DNA of 64,000 nt from UBA1369 sp964571725 (GTDB taxonomy: Bacteria; Patescibacteriota; Gracilibacteria; UBA1369): contig CAZNDB010000001.1 of the NCBI GenBank assembly GCA_964571725.1, positions 62,001 to 126,000 on the forward strand. The letters are read 5' to 3'. The translations under genes and the position numbers were made by a program. Below are positions 37,523-46,404 of the stretch, one piece after another. How positions within the stretch are numbered: the first letter of the stretch is position 1; each line of letters starts with the position of its first letter. The notes below the pieces were generated by a model that had not been told where the DNA came from, made no database searches, and saw only the letters and a list, made by a program, of their open reading frames with translations.

Positions 37523-38032
37523 ATGAACTCGAAGGTGAAAGTGGCCTTGTTACTGGCTGGTGCGGCGACGCTGTTCGTGAGTGAGATTTCGTTTCTCGTC
37601 TGGGCCGACCCGGTTACGAGGAAGGAAGCCGCCGAGAAGCTCGCCGCCAAGCAGGCCATCGAGCAACCGCGCGGCGACTATACCTGCATGACCGACCCGA
37701 TGATCGGGCAGTCCTGTCAGGTGCAGGGTCTGAACGGCACCTGGGTCTGCACGTCCAGCGGAGTTGCCTTGAAATGCCTCATCGACGAGGCGGAGTATCA
37801 CCGCAAGAGGACCGGCGCTGACTGCCAGTACTTGGGCAGTGAGGCCTGTGACAGCATCGACAACAACTGCGACGGACTCATCGACGAGACCGTCAACTTC
37901 TACACCGACAAGGAGAACTGCGGGATGTGCGGCCATCGCTGCGGCGATAAGCAGCACTGCCGGGAAGGTCTCTGCGAGTGGGATCACGAGCCGATCCAGG
38001 TGGACTACGATCCATCTATGCCCTCGCGATGA
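37523..38032 (+). CDS. Secreted Cys-rich protein with MopE-type metal-binding motif; compositionally foreign
   Basis: A 169-aa protein with a signal peptide or anchor (VKVALLLAGAATLFVSEISF). The mature part has about a dozen Cys, and the motif CDSIDNNCDGLIDE is typical of the 'putative metal-binding' MopE-like repeats common in myxobacteria and other large-genome bacteria. Codons end in G or C far more often than in the neighbours, and it has a clear SD site, so recent transfer is likely. It sits alone between cca and a methyltransferase, with hairpins after it. Function is unknown; metal or calcium binding at the surface is plausible. Confidence 0.8.
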   Translation: MNSKVKVALLLAGAATLFVSEISFLVWADPVTRKEAAEKLAAKQAIEQPRGDYTCMTDPMIGQSCQVQGLNGTWVCTSSGVALKCLIDEAEYHRKRTGADCQYLGSEACDSIDNNCDGLIDETVNFYTDKENCGMCGHRCGDKQHCREGLCEWDHEPIQVDYDPSMPSR

Positions 38033-38073
38033 GTGCTCCCACCGCTCCCAAGTACGAAAACATCAATCTACAT

Positions 38074-38210
38074 CGGGTCGTTCGCGACCCGGAAAGGCGT
38101 GTCTATCGATCAATTAGTAGGTTCCGGTCTCTGACTCTGTCAGGCGGCCGAGATCCACCCCGCGGCTACAGGCCGCAAACAGCCCCCCTCGCGATGCGAA
38201 AGGGGCTGTT
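38074..38210. terminator. Hairpin cluster between convergent genes
   Basis: Three stems follow one another: CGGGTCG-TTCG-CGACCCG (38074-38091), GCGGC/GCCGC (38162-38176) and AACAGCCCC/GGGGCTGTT (38178-38186, 38202-38210). None has a long U run. They probably end transcription from one or both sides, or fold the 3' end of the MopE-type mRNA. Confidence 0.5.
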
Positions 38211-38226
38211 CGACGTGGATAATTTA

Positions 38227-39816
38227 TTATCGCTCCAATAACACAACCGTTTCTGTGTGGTAGGTTTGGCTGAATTGGTCAATCGCCTGCACAAAGGACA
38301 ATCTGAATCCCTGTGCAATCAGCAGTTTCAGATCCCTGGCCAGAGAGTGGGGATTACAGGAAACGTAGATCAGCCGGGGTATGGTAGTGGCAGCAATTGT
38401 TTCGATAATTTTCGGTGTCAGGCCGGCCCGCGGGGGATCAACCACAATCAGGTCCACTTTTTCTTTTGGCGAAACTGTAGCGCATAACTCCGGCAATAAT
38501 TTGGCGGTGTCGCCAACCACAAAATCAATATTGGTAACTCCGTTTTGCGCGGCATTCTGCCGCGCGTTTTCTACTGCCGGTGCGTTTAATTCCAGTCCGG
38601 TTACCCGACCGGCTTTTCCCGCCAGACACATTCCGATCGTTCCGGTGCCGCAAAACAAATCAAACACGCGTTCTTTTCCGGTCAGGGCGGCCAGCTCCGT
38701 CACCAGTGAGTAAAACCGTTCCGCCTGGCGGGTATTGGGCTGTAGAAAAGCCTGCGGCGCCACCTCGAATTTGAGTATTCGTCCGGGTAGTCGCAGTTCT
38801 TCACGGAACACCGGCGTGCCCCATAACAATTGTTCCTCCAGCTTCCTGGACTGTCCTTTGTGATTGGTAATTTTGGTCAGAAAAATCGAGACCAGGTGGT
38901 CGGACACCATGCCGGAATTTGCCGGGTTGGAAGTTTGCCCGGGCAGACTTTCAAAAAACTTCTTTACTACTTCCGTGAATTGAGGGGCCCATTCAGTTGT
39001 GGCATTTTCCACCTGCAGATTGACCATAACTTCTCCGGTGTTGGTCCCGGCCCGTACCAGCAGAGCCTTGAAATCACCTCCGTCTCCCAACTGACATTTT
39101 TCAAAAAACGGCCGCAACACCTGCAAAAATTCACCAACCCAGGGGCGGAACAATTGACAACTTTTAATTTCCGTCACGTCACGATAGCGGCCCCGCATAT
39201 GCAATCCCAGGTGCAGCGCTCCTTCCCGGTCGCGCACAAAACTGAAATCCATTTTATTGCGGTACCACCAGGGATTTTCAGCTGCCATGATCGGCTTCCA
39301 AACCGGTACCAATTCCGCTTCAGGAATTTCGGCGATCTGCAAAAGAGCGTTTCTCACTTGCTGTTCTTTTTCCCGCAGTTGATCTTCATAGGTCAGGAAT
39401 TGCCAGGTGCAGCCGCCGCAATTGGCGGAAAGATCCAGCCGGCCGTCCGGCAAAAAATCACTCACAACACCGTCGACGGAAATCCGCCGTCCGAAATGCG
39501 GACAGGCAGCAGCCACTCGGGCCGGCGAAAAATCTAAAAATTTCTTCACGCGTCCCTGAGCCTCTCCGTGTTTTATTGAAAAAAGTTCCACTTCCACCCG
39601 GTCTCCCGGAACCGTCCCTTCAATAAAAATTTTCAGCAGGCGCGGCGCCCCCTGCTGATCAGAGCTGCTCACCAACTGGGCTGGCTGATTTTCCGCATAG
39701 GCAATCCCCGGGCCGTCAAAAGCCAGTTTTTCCACTGTCACCGTCACCCGGTCGCCGCGCCGCAATCCACGCTTCATCGACGCGTTAATATTTCCGTCTT
39801 GTTCGGGAGCAGTCAT
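38227..39816 (-). CDS. TrmA/RlmC/RlmD-family rRNA or tRNA (uracil-5-)-methyltransferase
   Basis: A 529-aa SAM-dependent RNA methyltransferase. An N-terminal TRAM domain (RGDRVTVTVEKLAFDGPGIAY) is followed by a likely 4Fe-4S site (ACPHF, NCGGC and SCQLF). The catalytic domain has VFDLFCGTGTIGMCLA, DPPRAGL and the catalytic VSCNP motif. These cysteines favour an RlmD/RlmC-like 23S rRNA enzyme, but target and position cannot be told from sequence. It is longer than E. coli RlmD (433 aa) because of insertions around residues 40-60 and 290-330. It lies 4 nt after yajQ. Confidence 0.93.
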   Translation of the reverse strand: MTAPEQDGNINASMKRGLRRGDRVTVTVEKLAFDGPGIAYAENQPAQLVSSSDQQGAPRLLKIFIEGTVPGDRVEVELFSIKHGEAQGRVKKFLDFSPARVAAACPHFGRRISVDGVVSDFLPDGRLDLSANCGGCTWQFLTYEDQLREKEQQVRNALLQIAEIPEAELVPVWKPIMAAENPWWYRNKMDFSFVRDREGALHLGLHMRGRYRDVTEIKSCQLFRPWVGEFLQVLRPFFEKCQLGDGGDFKALLVRAGTNTGEVMVNLQVENATTEWAPQFTEVVKKFFESLPGQTSNPANSGMVSDHLVSIFLTKITNHKGQSRKLEEQLLWGTPVFREELRLPGRILKFEVAPQAFLQPNTRQAERFYSLVTELAALTGKERVFDLFCGTGTIGMCLAGKAGRVTGLELNAPAVENARQNAAQNGVTNIDFVVGDTAKLLPELCATVSPKEKVDLIVVDPPRAGLTPKIIETIAATTIPRLIYVSCNPHSLARDLKLLIAQGFRLSFVQAIDQFSQTYHTETVVLLER

Positions 39817-39820
39817 AAAT

Positions 39821-40318
39821 TTATCTGTAATTCTCGAAAGTCAGAGTCGCGCCCACTTCCTCTTCTTTGCCACGAAGCGCGTTCATCACTGCCTGAAGTT
39901 CATCTTTATCTTTGCCGGAAACACGCACGGCTTCTCCCTGAATGGAAGGCTTCACTTTGAAGCCGCCATCCTTGATCATAGCGGAAATCTTTTTGCATTT
40001 GTCCTGAGTCAAAGCTTTTACCAGTTTGACTTCCAGTTTAAACTGCATTCCTCCGATCGGTTTGATTTCCCCCTTGTCCAGAATTTTCGGCGATTGTTTG
40101 CGGTTGATGATTTTTTGCAGCAGCACGTCCCAGACCTGTCCCACCTGCATTTCGCTGGCGGCGATAATGGTAATCAGATCATCACCCAGTTCCACCGTGG
40201 CATTGCTGCCCCGGAAATCATAGCGCGTGGCAATTTCGCGCTTCACCTGGTCCACCGCGTTGCGCACTTCCTGCAAATCAAATTGGGAAACGATATCAAA
40301 GGAAAATTCGGATGCCAT
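39821..40318 (-). CDS. yajQ: YajQ-family nucleotide-binding protein
   Basis: A 165-aa protein with two ferredoxin-like halves. Family signatures: SFDIVSQFDLQEVRNAVDQ, REIATRYDFRGS, GDDLITIIAASE and RVSGKDKDELQAVMNAL. Homologues bind c-di-GMP or other nucleotides and act in varied regulation; the function here is unknown. Length is normal. Immediately upstream of the methyltransferase gene. Confidence 0.96.
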   Translation of the reverse strand: MASEFSFDIVSQFDLQEVRNAVDQVKREIATRYDFRGSNATVELGDDLITIIAASEMQVGQVWDVLLQKIINRKQSPKILDKGEIKPIGGMQFKLEVKLVKALTQDKCKKISAMIKDGGFKVKPSIQGEAVRVSGKDKDELQAVMNALRGKEEEVGATLTFENYR

Positions 40319-40375
40319 ATGAAATAATTTAAATGCGGCATCAGTCTAGCATGAATGTTCTACTCCACCCAAATG

Positions 40376-43300
40376 CTACAAAGTAGACGGTGGGACCTCT
40401 GAGCAAGGCTGGGCGGCATCGGTATCAGTTTGAGCGGCGTTTTGCTTTTCCCATAATTCGGACAGGCTTTGAAACTGCCCCTGATTGAAGGTTTGTTCAA
40501 AAATGAATACCTGCGGCAGGCGTAACCTTACGGATTGTATAATTGTTTCTTCCACCATTTTGTCACGTAATTCAATCGCTCTGGCAATACGTTGTTTTTC
40601 CTGAAAAGCCGCCATCTGTTTCATTCTGGCTGCGATAAGTTTTAGCCTGGCTTCGGCTTCCTGATATACCTGGCCCATCATTTGCGGGGAAACGATTTTT
40701 CGCCGCGCCATTTTCAGGTTCTTCTCCAGGGCCTGTTTGATTCGGAAGGAAACATCCTCTCTGATCTGCTCGTCGGTTTGATTACGCATTGCTTCAAACA
40801 GTGCGCGGTTTGCCGGATTGTCGTCCGCCTGAAAAATCAGCAGTTGCGGTTTGGGCGACATGTTTAACCCGTAGCTTTCCCCTGATTGTAAAAACAGCGA
40901 CATCTTCCGGTTCACCAGTGCTGTTTGCCGGGTCTTTCTTTTAATTCCCAGCTGGACCAGGCGAGAGTCCCCGGCATGAGTGGCTTCAAGGCCGGTTTCC
41001 CTGTCTACCCGGACAACTTCCTCCGGTTTTAAAGGACTACTGTCAAATCTTTTCTCAAAAGGAAGAGCCTGGGTAAAAGCCCTCACTGTTCTGATGTGAT
41101 AATCCTGCAGATTGATTTCTCCCAGGCGCAGCTTCTGATATACCTGGTCAAACGGAACAGCCCGGTACAGTCGTTTTCGTTCATTCGGAAGTCTTTCGTA
41201 AATAATGATGTCACTCCATTCAGCTGGGATTATTGCCGGCAGCACCATCCCCTCATGAACCGCTTTGAGTAGCGTCAAAACTTTCTTCTGATTGGCGGAA
41301 ATTTTCTTGGCAATTTTTTTCTTTTCCCGGTCATCTTCCTCTTCATCACTGATCAGTTTATCGACCGGCATGTCCTGCAGGGCGGGCGTGGTTATATCTA
41401 TGAAATGATCCTCTTCTTTGCGGATAGTGGTTAGTGGGTCGTCATTTCCGGCAGGATTCGGGGAATCATCTGGTTTGGGCTCCGTTTTCGGAGGTTTGAT
41501 TTCACCAGTTATCACCTCTGGAGTTTCGGCTTTGCGACGCACGAAAATATCACGCAACTTACACAGCACAAAATAGTGCATTTCCCGCAGGGTGTTGGCC
41601 TCAAGTTCGTTGGTGGCCAGCGATTCCAGTGATCCCTCATTTTTAGTCTGGCCGTTTTCCAGCACTCTCAATAAAAGCTCATTGTCTTTGGTCATTCTTA
41701 AATAATGCGTAACGCCGCTTTTCATTTTTACACAGATATTGCAGGCCAGACTGGCCGGGAATTTTCTGGAATCCTTGTTGTTGGTCACTCTGGTTTCTGC
41801 GACTTCATCTTCCAATGGGGAATCCACGCCGGTCTTGCCCAGACGGTTGCCGTCATGGGAAATGTTGATGGAACGGTTGCGTAAGATAAATTCTTTCAGG
41901 CCGTCCAGGTCCCTGGGTGGGGCTGAGATCGTCAGAAGTTCAAATCCCGGTTCAGCCGATTTTTTAACGGGCTCGTCGGATAGTACGGCGTTGAGGTCGC
42001 CCTCAACATAAAAATTGTAAGTCTTGATCATTTCCAGGAAACGCTCATTTTCGGAAGGATTGCGGAAAAGTGCTCCATCGTTGCCGGCCAGTAAATCATA
42101 GAAAAACTTTTTGCGTGTCTTTACGTCCCTGATACCTCTTAGCATATTGATAATGATTGCCGATTTTTGGGGGTCAATCAGGTCACGGCTGGTGGAAAAC
42201 AGAGATCTGATCAGTTTCTTTTTGAAAAAATCGCTGCGCTGTACAAGTTCCCTGGTCAGAACGCAGGCTGTTTCAAAAGTGTATAAGTCGGGATTTTTGA
42301 GAGTTTCAATCAACTGGTCCTGCAGGTGGGGAATTCTGGAAACCAGGCCTAAGGTGGAGGAAATTAATCCGCCTAACGCAAAAAGGTTTTTCCCCTCCAA
42401 CATATCCATCGTGTGGCAGGTTTTCTCGATCAAATCTTTTTTCCCGGTAAGTTTACGATCCAACATCGCGATCAGTTTTTCAGAAGTCCCCTTTGAATCC
42501 GGCCTGTTAGACATGCCAATAAGCACTTTCATCTGAATCATTTCAAAAGTTCCAGTGACCTGTTCAAAGCAGATTCTTAAAATTTCCGCTGACGTGTCGG
42601 AAAATTGCGGAACTTGATTGTTTAAATGCTGACCCGCATCCTGAAAAATTGAAAGCAAAACGGCATTTTTTTGTGACTCAGAAATAAATGATCTGGAAAA
42701 AGAGGGATTTTTCATAGTCTGCAAAAGGGACATAATGTCATTGCCCGCATAGATCTTTCGCATCAATTCTACTGTCTGTCGCAGTTTCAGTGCTAAAATG
42801 CCATTGGCCCGGTCATGCTTGAAGTCTTCCAGCATTTCTGACATGGCTTGCGGAGAGGTGGTCTGGAGACCGGCGGTTTCCAGGATGGTATTAGCGGTGG
42901 CCATTAATTTATCCTGATCAATTTCAATGCCGGGTGCGTCGTGCAATCCACCGGCTTTACGGGAAGTATATTGGGGGGACAGATATATTTGAGTCAGATA
43001 GGCGAATTGACAGGCATGTCCAGCCATGTCTCCGGGAGAGACTTTTGTTCCCAAAAGTTTATTTTTTTGCTTAAGCCAGAGGACGGCCTCGCGAACTATT
43101 TCATCTTCGGAAAAATCACCGGCCTCATGCTCATTCAAGAAAACATCGCTGAAGGCATGAAAAGCGTCTCTGTGTGCTTCATGCAAATCCTTGATGTTAT
43201 CACCCAGAATGGCGTTATTGAAAAGTACTTTAGACCAGAGAGTGGTCTCTCCGTTTAAATCCCGTAGGGCCATGTCCAGCATCATTTCACGGTCTTCCCC

Positions 43301-43486
43301 CTCAGCCTTGGCCTTTAGGAGATTGTCCAGCAATTTCTCCAGTTCTTCCGGCTCCACGCTGCCTGGAATCTTTCGCGAATTTTCCAGTTTTTTATTTAAT
43401 TCCAACCAATGATCCAGCCAATTGATATCGGTATTCTCCGCAGTGGTTTTTCCGCGGGGGTCAAATAAGTCCAGTTGCATCGCCAT
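40376..43486 (-). CDS. Large cytoplasmic protein with N-terminal QLDLF motif, function unknown
   Basis: A 1,036-aa protein I do not recognise. I start it at ATG 43486 (MAMQLDLFDPRG); the upstream TTG-started extension lies in the promoter. Residues 4-8 read QLDLF, which matches the consensus sliding-clamp (DnaN) binding pentapeptide. The rest is mostly alpha-helical and charged, with no membrane segment or signal peptide. A low-complexity acidic linker lies at about 675-745, and a helical, Gln/Arg-rich C-terminal region has QVYQEAEARLKLIAARMKQM. I see no nuclease, ATPase or methylase motif. It is divergent from rlmH. Confidence 0.8.
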   Translation of the reverse strand: MAMQLDLFDPRGKTTAENTDINWLDHWLELNKKLENSRKIPGSVEPEELEKLLDNLLKAKAEGEDREMMLDMALRDLNGETTLWSKVLFNNAILGDNIKDLHEAHRDAFHAFSDVFLNEHEAGDFSEDEIVREAVLWLKQKNKLLGTKVSPGDMAGHACQFAYLTQIYLSPQYTSRKAGGLHDAPGIEIDQDKLMATANTILETAGLQTTSPQAMSEMLEDFKHDRANGILALKLRQTVELMRKIYAGNDIMSLLQTMKNPSFSRSFISESQKNAVLLSIFQDAGQHLNNQVPQFSDTSAEILRICFEQVTGTFEMIQMKVLIGMSNRPDSKGTSEKLIAMLDRKLTGKKDLIEKTCHTMDMLEGKNLFALGGLISSTLGLVSRIPHLQDQLIETLKNPDLYTFETACVLTRELVQRSDFFKKKLIRSLFSTSRDLIDPQKSAIIINMLRGIRDVKTRKKFFYDLLAGNDGALFRNPSENERFLEMIKTYNFYVEGDLNAVLSDEPVKKSAEPGFELLTISAPPRDLDGLKEFILRNRSINISHDGNRLGKTGVDSPLEDEVAETRVTNNKDSRKFPASLACNICVKMKSGVTHYLRMTKDNELLLRVLENGQTKNEGSLESLATNELEANTLREMHYFVLCKLRDIFVRRKAETPEVITGEIKPPKTEPKPDDSPNPAGNDDPLTTIRKEEDHFIDITTPALQDMPVDKLISDEEEDDREKKKIAKKISANQKKVLTLLKAVHEGMVLPAIIPAEWSDIIIYERLPNERKRLYRAVPFDQVYQKLRLGEINLQDYHIRTVRAFTQALPFEKRFDSSPLKPEEVVRVDRETGLEATHAGDSRLVQLGIKRKTRQTALVNRKMSLFLQSGESYGLNMSPKPQLLIFQADDNPANRALFEAMRNQTDEQIREDVSFRIKQALEKNLKMARRKIVSPQMMGQVYQEAEARLKLIAARMKQMAAFQEKQRIARAIELRDKMVEETIIQSVRLRLPQVFIFEQTFNQGQFQSLSELWEKQNAAQTDTDAAQPCSEVPPSTL

Positions 43487-43513
43487 AAAGTCACAAAATA
43501 TTAATAAGAAGTT

Positions 43514-43541
43514 AAGGTAACACAAAAAGACAAAAAGTCAA
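43514..43541 (-). promoter_or_regulatory. Promoter of the 1,036-aa gene
   Basis: Minus strand TTGACT (43536-43541), 16-bp T-rich spacer, TACCTT (43514-43519). RNA would start near 43507, supporting the ATG at 43486 with a ~20-nt leader. Confidence 0.55.
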
Positions 43542-43594
43542 CACGCTTCGCTTTTGATTGAAAATTATCGGCTTTTGGCATAAGGTGGCTCTCG

Positions 43595-44074
43595 ATGCAT
43601 ATTCAAATTATACAAATCGGCAAGACCAAAAACAGCTTCGTTCGGGAGGCCGAAAAGGAGTATCTGCAGCGGCTGGAAAGCTTCGGCAAGGTGGAAGTTA
43701 CCACCGTGCGCGAAGCCCACATCAACGAATCGGCCAATAACCAGCTGCGCTCCAAGGCCATCGAAGCCGAAGGAAAGGACATTCTGGAGGCCCTGCCCAA
43801 ACAGTCTTTTTTAATTGTGCTGGACGAGCGCGGCAAGTCCATGGATTCTCTGGAATTCGCCCAACGGCTGAAACAAATCCGCGATTATGAAGGCGGTAAA
43901 ATCACCATTGTTATCGGAGGGGCTTTCGGGCTTTCCGATCACGTTAAATCCCGAGCCAATCTGCTACTCAGTTTCAGCAATTTTACCTTTACCCACGAAA
44001 TGATCCGCATGCTGCTTTTGGAACAGCTCTTTCGTGCTTCTACCATTCTTGCCAATAAAACCTACCATTACTAA
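43595..44074 (+). CDS. rlmH: 23S rRNA (pseudouridine1915-N3)-methyltransferase RlmH
   Basis: A 159-aa SPOUT-class methyltransferase acting on helix 69 of 23S rRNA. It has QIGKTKNSFVREAEKEYLQRLE, LDERGKSMDSLEFAQ, FVIGGAFGLS-like TIVIGGAFGLSDHVK and the C-terminal FTHEMIRMLLLEQLFRA knot motif. Length is normal. The TAA stop shares one base with the ATG of the next gene. Confidence 0.97.
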   Translation: MHIQIIQIGKTKNSFVREAEKEYLQRLESFGKVEVTTVREAHINESANNQLRSKAIEAEGKDILEALPKQSFLIVLDERGKSMDSLEFAQRLKQIRDYEGGKITIVIGGAFGLSDHVKSRANLLLSFSNFTFTHEMIRMLLLEQLFRASTILANKTYHY

Positions 44075-45681
44075 TGAAGAAAAAAATTCTCACTGCCCTG
44101 GGAATATTTCTGTTCACCTTTCTGGCGGGACTGGCGCTGCTGCAATTGCCCTGGCCGGCTGAAATCCAGGGTAATCTGATCAGTCCACCAAAAACTTACT
44201 TTGCCACCAGCCGGAAAATCGGGACGGTGTTTTTGAGCCAGAAAGACACCAAAGTCCCCGAACTGAACCGCCGTAATCTGGACCATGCCGCCATCACACT
44301 GCTGAGCAATCTGAAAGCAGACCAGGACTACGACAGTATCATCGTAATTCTCGACCCCGCCCTTCCCAAAGACGCGCCTGATTTTTTTCTGGAGCAGGTC
44401 AAACATGATTTTCCCGAGGCTGCCTATCGCGTACTCAGACCCGCCAAAGAGGACACTGAAACCGCAATTTACAATCAAATCTCCGCCCTGAAAACGCCCC
44501 AAACTTTGCTTGTTTTGCACAGTTACCTGAATTACACCGACATTGACGCGGAACTGACCGCTTTACAAAAATTGCATTACAAGGACGCCTTCGATAATCT
44601 CAACAAGGCTTCCCTGGGAACACTGCCTTTCACTAACGCCGAGGCAGTCAAGGCGGTTTATCAGATTGCCAAGGAAGCGGAGTCGCTGAAAGCACTGCCG
44701 ACGCTGGAAGACAATACCCATGAATACCAGATCAAGTATCTGGCCGAGGGCTATCCGACCCCCACTGAAAACGTCAATCTGACCTTTTTCGGAGACATGA
44801 TGCTGGGACGCTATGTGCGAACGTTGATGGACAATTACGGGCAGGATTATCCTTTCGAAAATATGGACCTGGCTTACCTGCAAACCAACGATTTACTGAT
44901 TGCCAATCTGGAAGGGCCGGTGGCGGAAAAAGCCATCAGTACGACCAAGTCCATTGCTTTTCGTTTTCTGCCGGACGTGGTTCCGCTGATTAAAAAGTAT
45001 TATTTTGACGCGGTTTCCGAGGCCAACAATCACGCTTTGGACATGGGCGCGCAAGGCCTGGCCGATTCCTATCGATTGCTCTCTGAAGGTGGCCTCACTG
45101 CGTTCGGCCACCCCCGCGACCTCGGCGATAAATCAGTCGCCCTCTACACCGTTAACGGCCGGAAAATCGCGCTCATCGGCCTGAACCACACCGACTTCAA
45201 GTTGGACAAAGTGGCGGTGGTAAACAAAATTTCCGAGCTGCGCGACGCCGGATATCAGGTCATCCCCTTTATTCACTGGGGAGTCGAATACAAACACACC
45301 CCGTCCACCGAACAGGTTGATCTGGCTCATGCATTTGTCGACGCCGGAGCCGTAGCAGTAGTTGGCATGCATCCGCACGTTGTGCAGAGCATTGAAATAT
45401 ATAATAATGTTCCGATCTTTTATTCCCTTGGTAATGCTATTTTCGACCAGTACTTTTCCCAGGACACCCAGGAGGGACTCAGTTTCACCATGCGGCTGAC
45501 TTCCGATCAACTGAGAATTTATTTGTCGCCGATCAAAATTGAAAGAAGTCAGTTCCGCCTGATGCTGCCCGAAGAAAGGACGGAATTCCTGGCAAAACTG
45601 GCTGAATGGTGGCGGTATGACCAGGAAACAAAAAACCAGATTTTAAAAGGTCAAATTGTAATAAATTTGCTTCAGAATTGA
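44074..45681 (+). CDS. CapA/PGA_cap-family metallophosphatase-fold protein, membrane-anchored
   Basis: A 535-aa protein. Residues 4-24 form a signal anchor. About 25-230 is an extra N-terminal domain of unknown type. The CapA domain (about 233-500) shows LTFFGDMMLGR, LIANLEGPV, SEANNHALDMG, FIHWGVEY and VVGMHPHVVQ, with the Asp/Asn/His residues of a calcineurin-like fold. CapA proteins take part in poly-gamma-glutamate capsule synthesis or export, but many homologues have unknown roles and no capB/capC are nearby. It may modify a surface polymer. Coupled to rlmH by a one-base overlap. Confidence 0.9.
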   Translation: MKKKILTALGIFLFTFLAGLALLQLPWPAEIQGNLISPPKTYFATSRKIGTVFLSQKDTKVPELNRRNLDHAAITLLSNLKADQDYDSIIVILDPALPKDAPDFFLEQVKHDFPEAAYRVLRPAKEDTETAIYNQISALKTPQTLLVLHSYLNYTDIDAELTALQKLHYKDAFDNLNKASLGTLPFTNAEAVKAVYQIAKEAESLKALPTLEDNTHEYQIKYLAEGYPTPTENVNLTFFGDMMLGRYVRTLMDNYGQDYPFENMDLAYLQTNDLLIANLEGPVAEKAISTTKSIAFRFLPDVVPLIKKYYFDAVSEANNHALDMGAQGLADSYRLLSEGGLTAFGHPRDLGDKSVALYTVNGRKIALIGLNHTDFKLDKVAVVNKISELRDAGYQVIPFIHWGVEYKHTPSTEQVDLAHAFVDAGAVAVVGMHPHVVQSIEIYNNVPIFYSLGNAIFDQYFSQDTQEGLSFTMRLTSDQLRIYLSPIKIERSQFRLMLPEERTEFLAKLAEWWRYDQETKNQILKGQIVINLLQN

Positions 45682-45751
45682 TTTACTGAATGAGAGAAAT
45701 TAAGCTAAGACCTAAACCACAAATTAATTCTAAAAATTAGCAAGAAACACA

Positions 45752-46324
45752 ATGAACAGAAATAAATTGATATCCTTATTGGCTTTATCCACCATTGTTT
45801 TGACTGCCTGCCAGATGGGGCAGCCACCCGAGAGACCTTTAAACACCGGTGACCGGCCCAGAGTTACCAGAACAACAAACACCCCCGCCACGCCCGCTGA
45901 AGAAGTTTTACCTATGCTGAAAATTACTCAAAAAGATCAGATCGGTGAGTTCAAATTGCGCAGCCAGACCACCCGCTATCTGAACGAGGCCAAAACGGAA
46001 TTGGAAATTTCTCTTTCCAGCTCCCGTCTGGCTTACTGCCAGAATGAAAGTCCCGAACTGAAGGAAGGGGAAGAGCAGTTGAAAATAATCATCAAGGCCA
46101 GGGACGGGAAAACTGCTATTCCCAAAGCGGAGTTTGCCAAAAGCACCGATTATGAAATTTCCGCAACCCGCAAATCCGCCACTCTGGAAACAAAGATCCC
46201 GGCCGAGAATTTCGAAAGCCTGAAAATTACCGACCTTAACAACGCCATTGTCCGGGGAAACCTGAAAATTGTTACTGCCGATCTGACGATGGAAGGTGAA
46301 TACTTCACGGCTATCTGCCAATAA
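45752..46324 (+). CDS. Lipoprotein of unknown function
   Basis: A 190-aa lipoprotein. MNRNKLISLLALSTIVLTAC gives a signal peptide with lipobox LTAC, Cys20. A Thr/Pro-rich linker (RTTNTPATPAEE) is followed by a ~140-residue beta-rich domain with two Cys (AYCQNE and AICQ) that could form a disulfide. It lies 70 nt downstream of the capA-like gene and may be in the same unit. Confidence 0.8.
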   Translation: MNRNKLISLLALSTIVLTACQMGQPPERPLNTGDRPRVTRTTNTPATPAEEVLPMLKITQKDQIGEFKLRSQTTRYLNEAKTELEISLSSSRLAYCQNESPELKEGEEQLKIIIKARDGKTAIPKAEFAKSTDYEISATRKSATLETKIPAENFESLKITDLNNAIVRGNLKIVTADLTMEGEYFTAICQ

Positions 46325-46348
46325 TTTTTCCCCGCCGCACCAAGGAGC

Positions 46349-46395
46349 TTGACACTAGTAGAGAAAGTGGTAATTTAACATCTTAGTAAATTACC
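46349..46395 (+). promoter_or_regulatory. Promoter with inverted repeat over the -10
   Basis: TTGACA (46349-46354), 16-bp spacer, TAATTT (46371-46376). The -10 lies inside the left arm of an inverted repeat: GGTAATTTA-A-C (46369-46379) against GTAAATTACC (46386-46395). This is a likely operator for the gene at 46405. Confidence 0.6.
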
Positions 46396-46404
46396 GAATA
46401 AATT

